A stretch of DNA of 64,000 bases, from contig CAIIXF020000002.1 in assembly GCA_903813345.2 (NCBI GenBank), forward strand, positions 16,686,467-16,750,466. The letters run 5' to 3'. A program made the position numbers and the translations under genes. The notes below the pieces were generated by a model, which was given only the letters and a program-made list of their open reading frames with translations, did not search any database and was not told the DNA's origin. Origin of the DNA: Owenia fusiformis. Its lineage: Eukaryota > Annelida > Polychaeta > Sabellida > Oweniidae. This document shows, in pieces, positions 62,187 through 64,000 of the stretch (the stretch's first letter is position 1; every line of letters starts with the position of its first letter).

Positions 62187-63285
62187 CTTTTAGGGTCGAT
62201 CAGCGTTTACGTATAAAGCTCTCGACTCAAGTTCAAGTTCAACGCGCTTTTCAGAGAAATCACTGAAATCTGTTTTCACGGTTTGTATCAGATGATACAG
62301 TATATTCCTAAGGATGACGGGAGGACGGGAACGTGTGCATCAGATTTACGAATAAAGCGTACAACGATCCTGTTCCTGATAATCCACGTTAACCGATGCT
62401 TTTTAGAAACATAGATGTGTTTATATACGATTCGTAGACCTCAAGTTGATGAATAATTCTTAGAGATGCGGAAGTTTGGGTATCAATTGAACACGAGGTG
62501 TTAGTCATAGGTCATTAGTGGAATCGTTTTTTTATAAAGTGGAAACGAAGTCATGAAGAGTGATGACAGCTTCTGCTTGGAGCTGTCAAAATAATCATCA
62601 CAGTCACGGGGTGGGATCTGAAGATTTGTTCATTATAGGGATCACGCTAGTTTTTGTCAAAATACTAAGATAAAAAAACTCTTTTAACTCGGATGTCTCG
62701 TTGTGTCAAATGGAATAGCCTCAACTAAAGTGTTCAGCTTTGTGCTAGATATATATTTCGTGATATCACACTTTTCAAAAAATGAGTTTTTACTTTATAC
62801 TGATACTTTTGATGGATTTACAAAGTAATGGCATTTTAAAATGTATTTCTGTTGCACTTTGGTACATAATTAGCAACATACTAAACAAAAAACATACGGA
62901 ATGTTGTATTTTTTAAAGAGCAATAGTAACAAAAACTAAGCCGGTAATTTATCATTGTCATTCCAGACATTACAAGTTCAGAGAGTGCCTTTAGCAGCGC
63001 AACCGTTAGAGAGCCAGCTACAATGATAGCATGCTGGGGAAAAGGGAGAGGATCGAGGCATTACTGGTTTGACATATTATTGTTGATATGAACATAAATC
63101 TAATTAATTAAAACAGTTTTATTCCATGTAATCATCCATTGATGCTAGCCATAATACCATGCATTGGCACTGGGCAGCACTTTCAACAATTTTTTTGTAT
63201 AGAATACAATGAATAAAAACAAAAACAAACAGCTGACGAATACCTGTAGTTTTATAACATATCTAAAAGTGTGCACTGACAAAAT
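62187..63285. other. LPMO upstream region, nothing else recognised
   Basis: About 1.1 kb upstream of the LPMO start, presumably including its promoter. No further exon, RNA gene or named repeat was seen. Confidence 0.4.
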
Positions 63286-63872
63286 CAGCCATATATTGTC
63301 TATAATATGAGGTCAAAATGACATCCAAATATCTAGTAAATTGTGTAAAGTGACCATTTTATGGCCAAGGGGGGGGGGGGGGGGGTGGCAATATCTTTCA
63401 AATTATACCAATATAAATATGATATGATAAAATATCAATGATATGATAAAACCTGTAATAGATTGAAAGAATTTGGTGCGTTATATATCAATATGATAAA
63501 ATAGAAATATCAATATGATACAATAAAAATACCAATATGATATAATGAAAAATATCAATATGATATCGAACAAAGTCAATACCAGCCATATATTGTATAT
63601 AATATGAGGTCAAAATGACATCCAAATATCTAGTACATTGTGTAAAGTGACCATTTTATGGCCAAGGGGGGGGGGGCAATATCTTTCAAATTATACCAAT
63701 ATAAATATGGTATGATAAAATATCAAGGATATGATAAAACCTGTACTAGATAAAAAGAATTGGGTGCGTGATATATCAATAAGATAAAATAAATAAAATA
63801 ATATCAATACGATATAATAAAAATATCAATATGATATAATGAAAAATATCAATATGATATCGAACAAAGTCT
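63286..63872 (+). repeat. 297-bp direct tandem duplication
   Basis: cagccatatattgt … gaggtcaaaatgacatccaa … gtgaccattttatggccaag … atgatatcgaacaaagtc occurs twice in a row, from 63286 and from 63583. The first copy has a longer G tract (about 17 against 9). AT-rich caatatgata units continue to the window end. Confidence 0.85.
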
Positions 63873-64000
63873 GTAAAAATATGCACATAATGGTAATATA
63901 CAAATATATGATAAAATATCAATACGATATGATATAATATTGAGATATGATTAAAACACATTTTTATCTCGGGAGAGCACAAATCAGTGTTAACAGCATT

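Overview
The window looks like an invertebrate animal nuclear genome. It has AT-rich DNA, short exons with GT/AG introns, a large load of non-autonomous DNA transposons, and protein families typical of marine invertebrates (an IgGFc-binding-like surface protein, a single-exon Toll-like receptor, an AA15 lytic polysaccharide monooxygenase). I would guess a lophotrochozoan such as an annelid, mollusc or brachiopod, but the sequence alone does not settle this. No retroviral, LTR, Polinton or LINE coding region was recognised. Layout, left to right. 1-9.9 kb: two tandem + strand copies of a membrane-anchored IgGFc-binding-like gene, the first cut by the window edge and the second complete in 7 exons. 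They differ mainly in a Thr-rich mucin-like stalk. A 36-bp minisatellite follows the second copy. 12.4-22.2 kb: a minus-strand ankyrin-repeat/SOCS-box gene in 6 exons. Its fourth intron, about 6 kb, holds a complete intronless Toll-like receptor gene on the same strand, and its first coding exon is split by a 319-bp MITE with a 5-bp target duplication. 22.6-38.9 kb: no host gene seen. This is a transposon graveyard with an unusual architecture. A 3.85-kb inverted-repeat element is filled with CGATATAT-type arrays. A 6.9-kb foldback element (TIR CACGCGG, 5-bp target duplication) carries inside it a 4.2-kb element with an 8-bp target duplication and two opposed arrays of an ~87-bp repeat. Smaller mariner-like and hAT-like MITEs follow. 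39.5-58.1 kb: a + strand gene whose exon phases join leucine-rich repeats to a full ADP-ribosylglycohydrolase domain across an 11.7-kb repeat-filled intron. Two metal-ligand aspartates of the hydrolase appear substituted. Its last intron ends in about 19 tandem copies of a 40-bp unit that resembles the real 3' splice site of the last exon. 59.6-62.2 kb: a minus-strand AA15 LPMO in 4 exons, tail-to-tail with the previous gene. 62.2-64 kb: non-coding, ending in a 297-bp direct duplication. Functionally, the window combines surface recognition (IgGFc-like, TLR), ubiquitin-ligase adaptor (ankyrin/SOCS), ADP-ribose (LRR-ARH) and polysaccharide-cleaving (LPMO) genes. Nothing shows that they are co-regulated. 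The most interesting items are the decoy splice-acceptor array, the LRR-ARH fusion with degenerate metal motifs, the MITE that splits the ASB start exon, and the nested array-bearing inverted-repeat elements. All exon structures were read by eye from splice sites and phase and have no transcript support.
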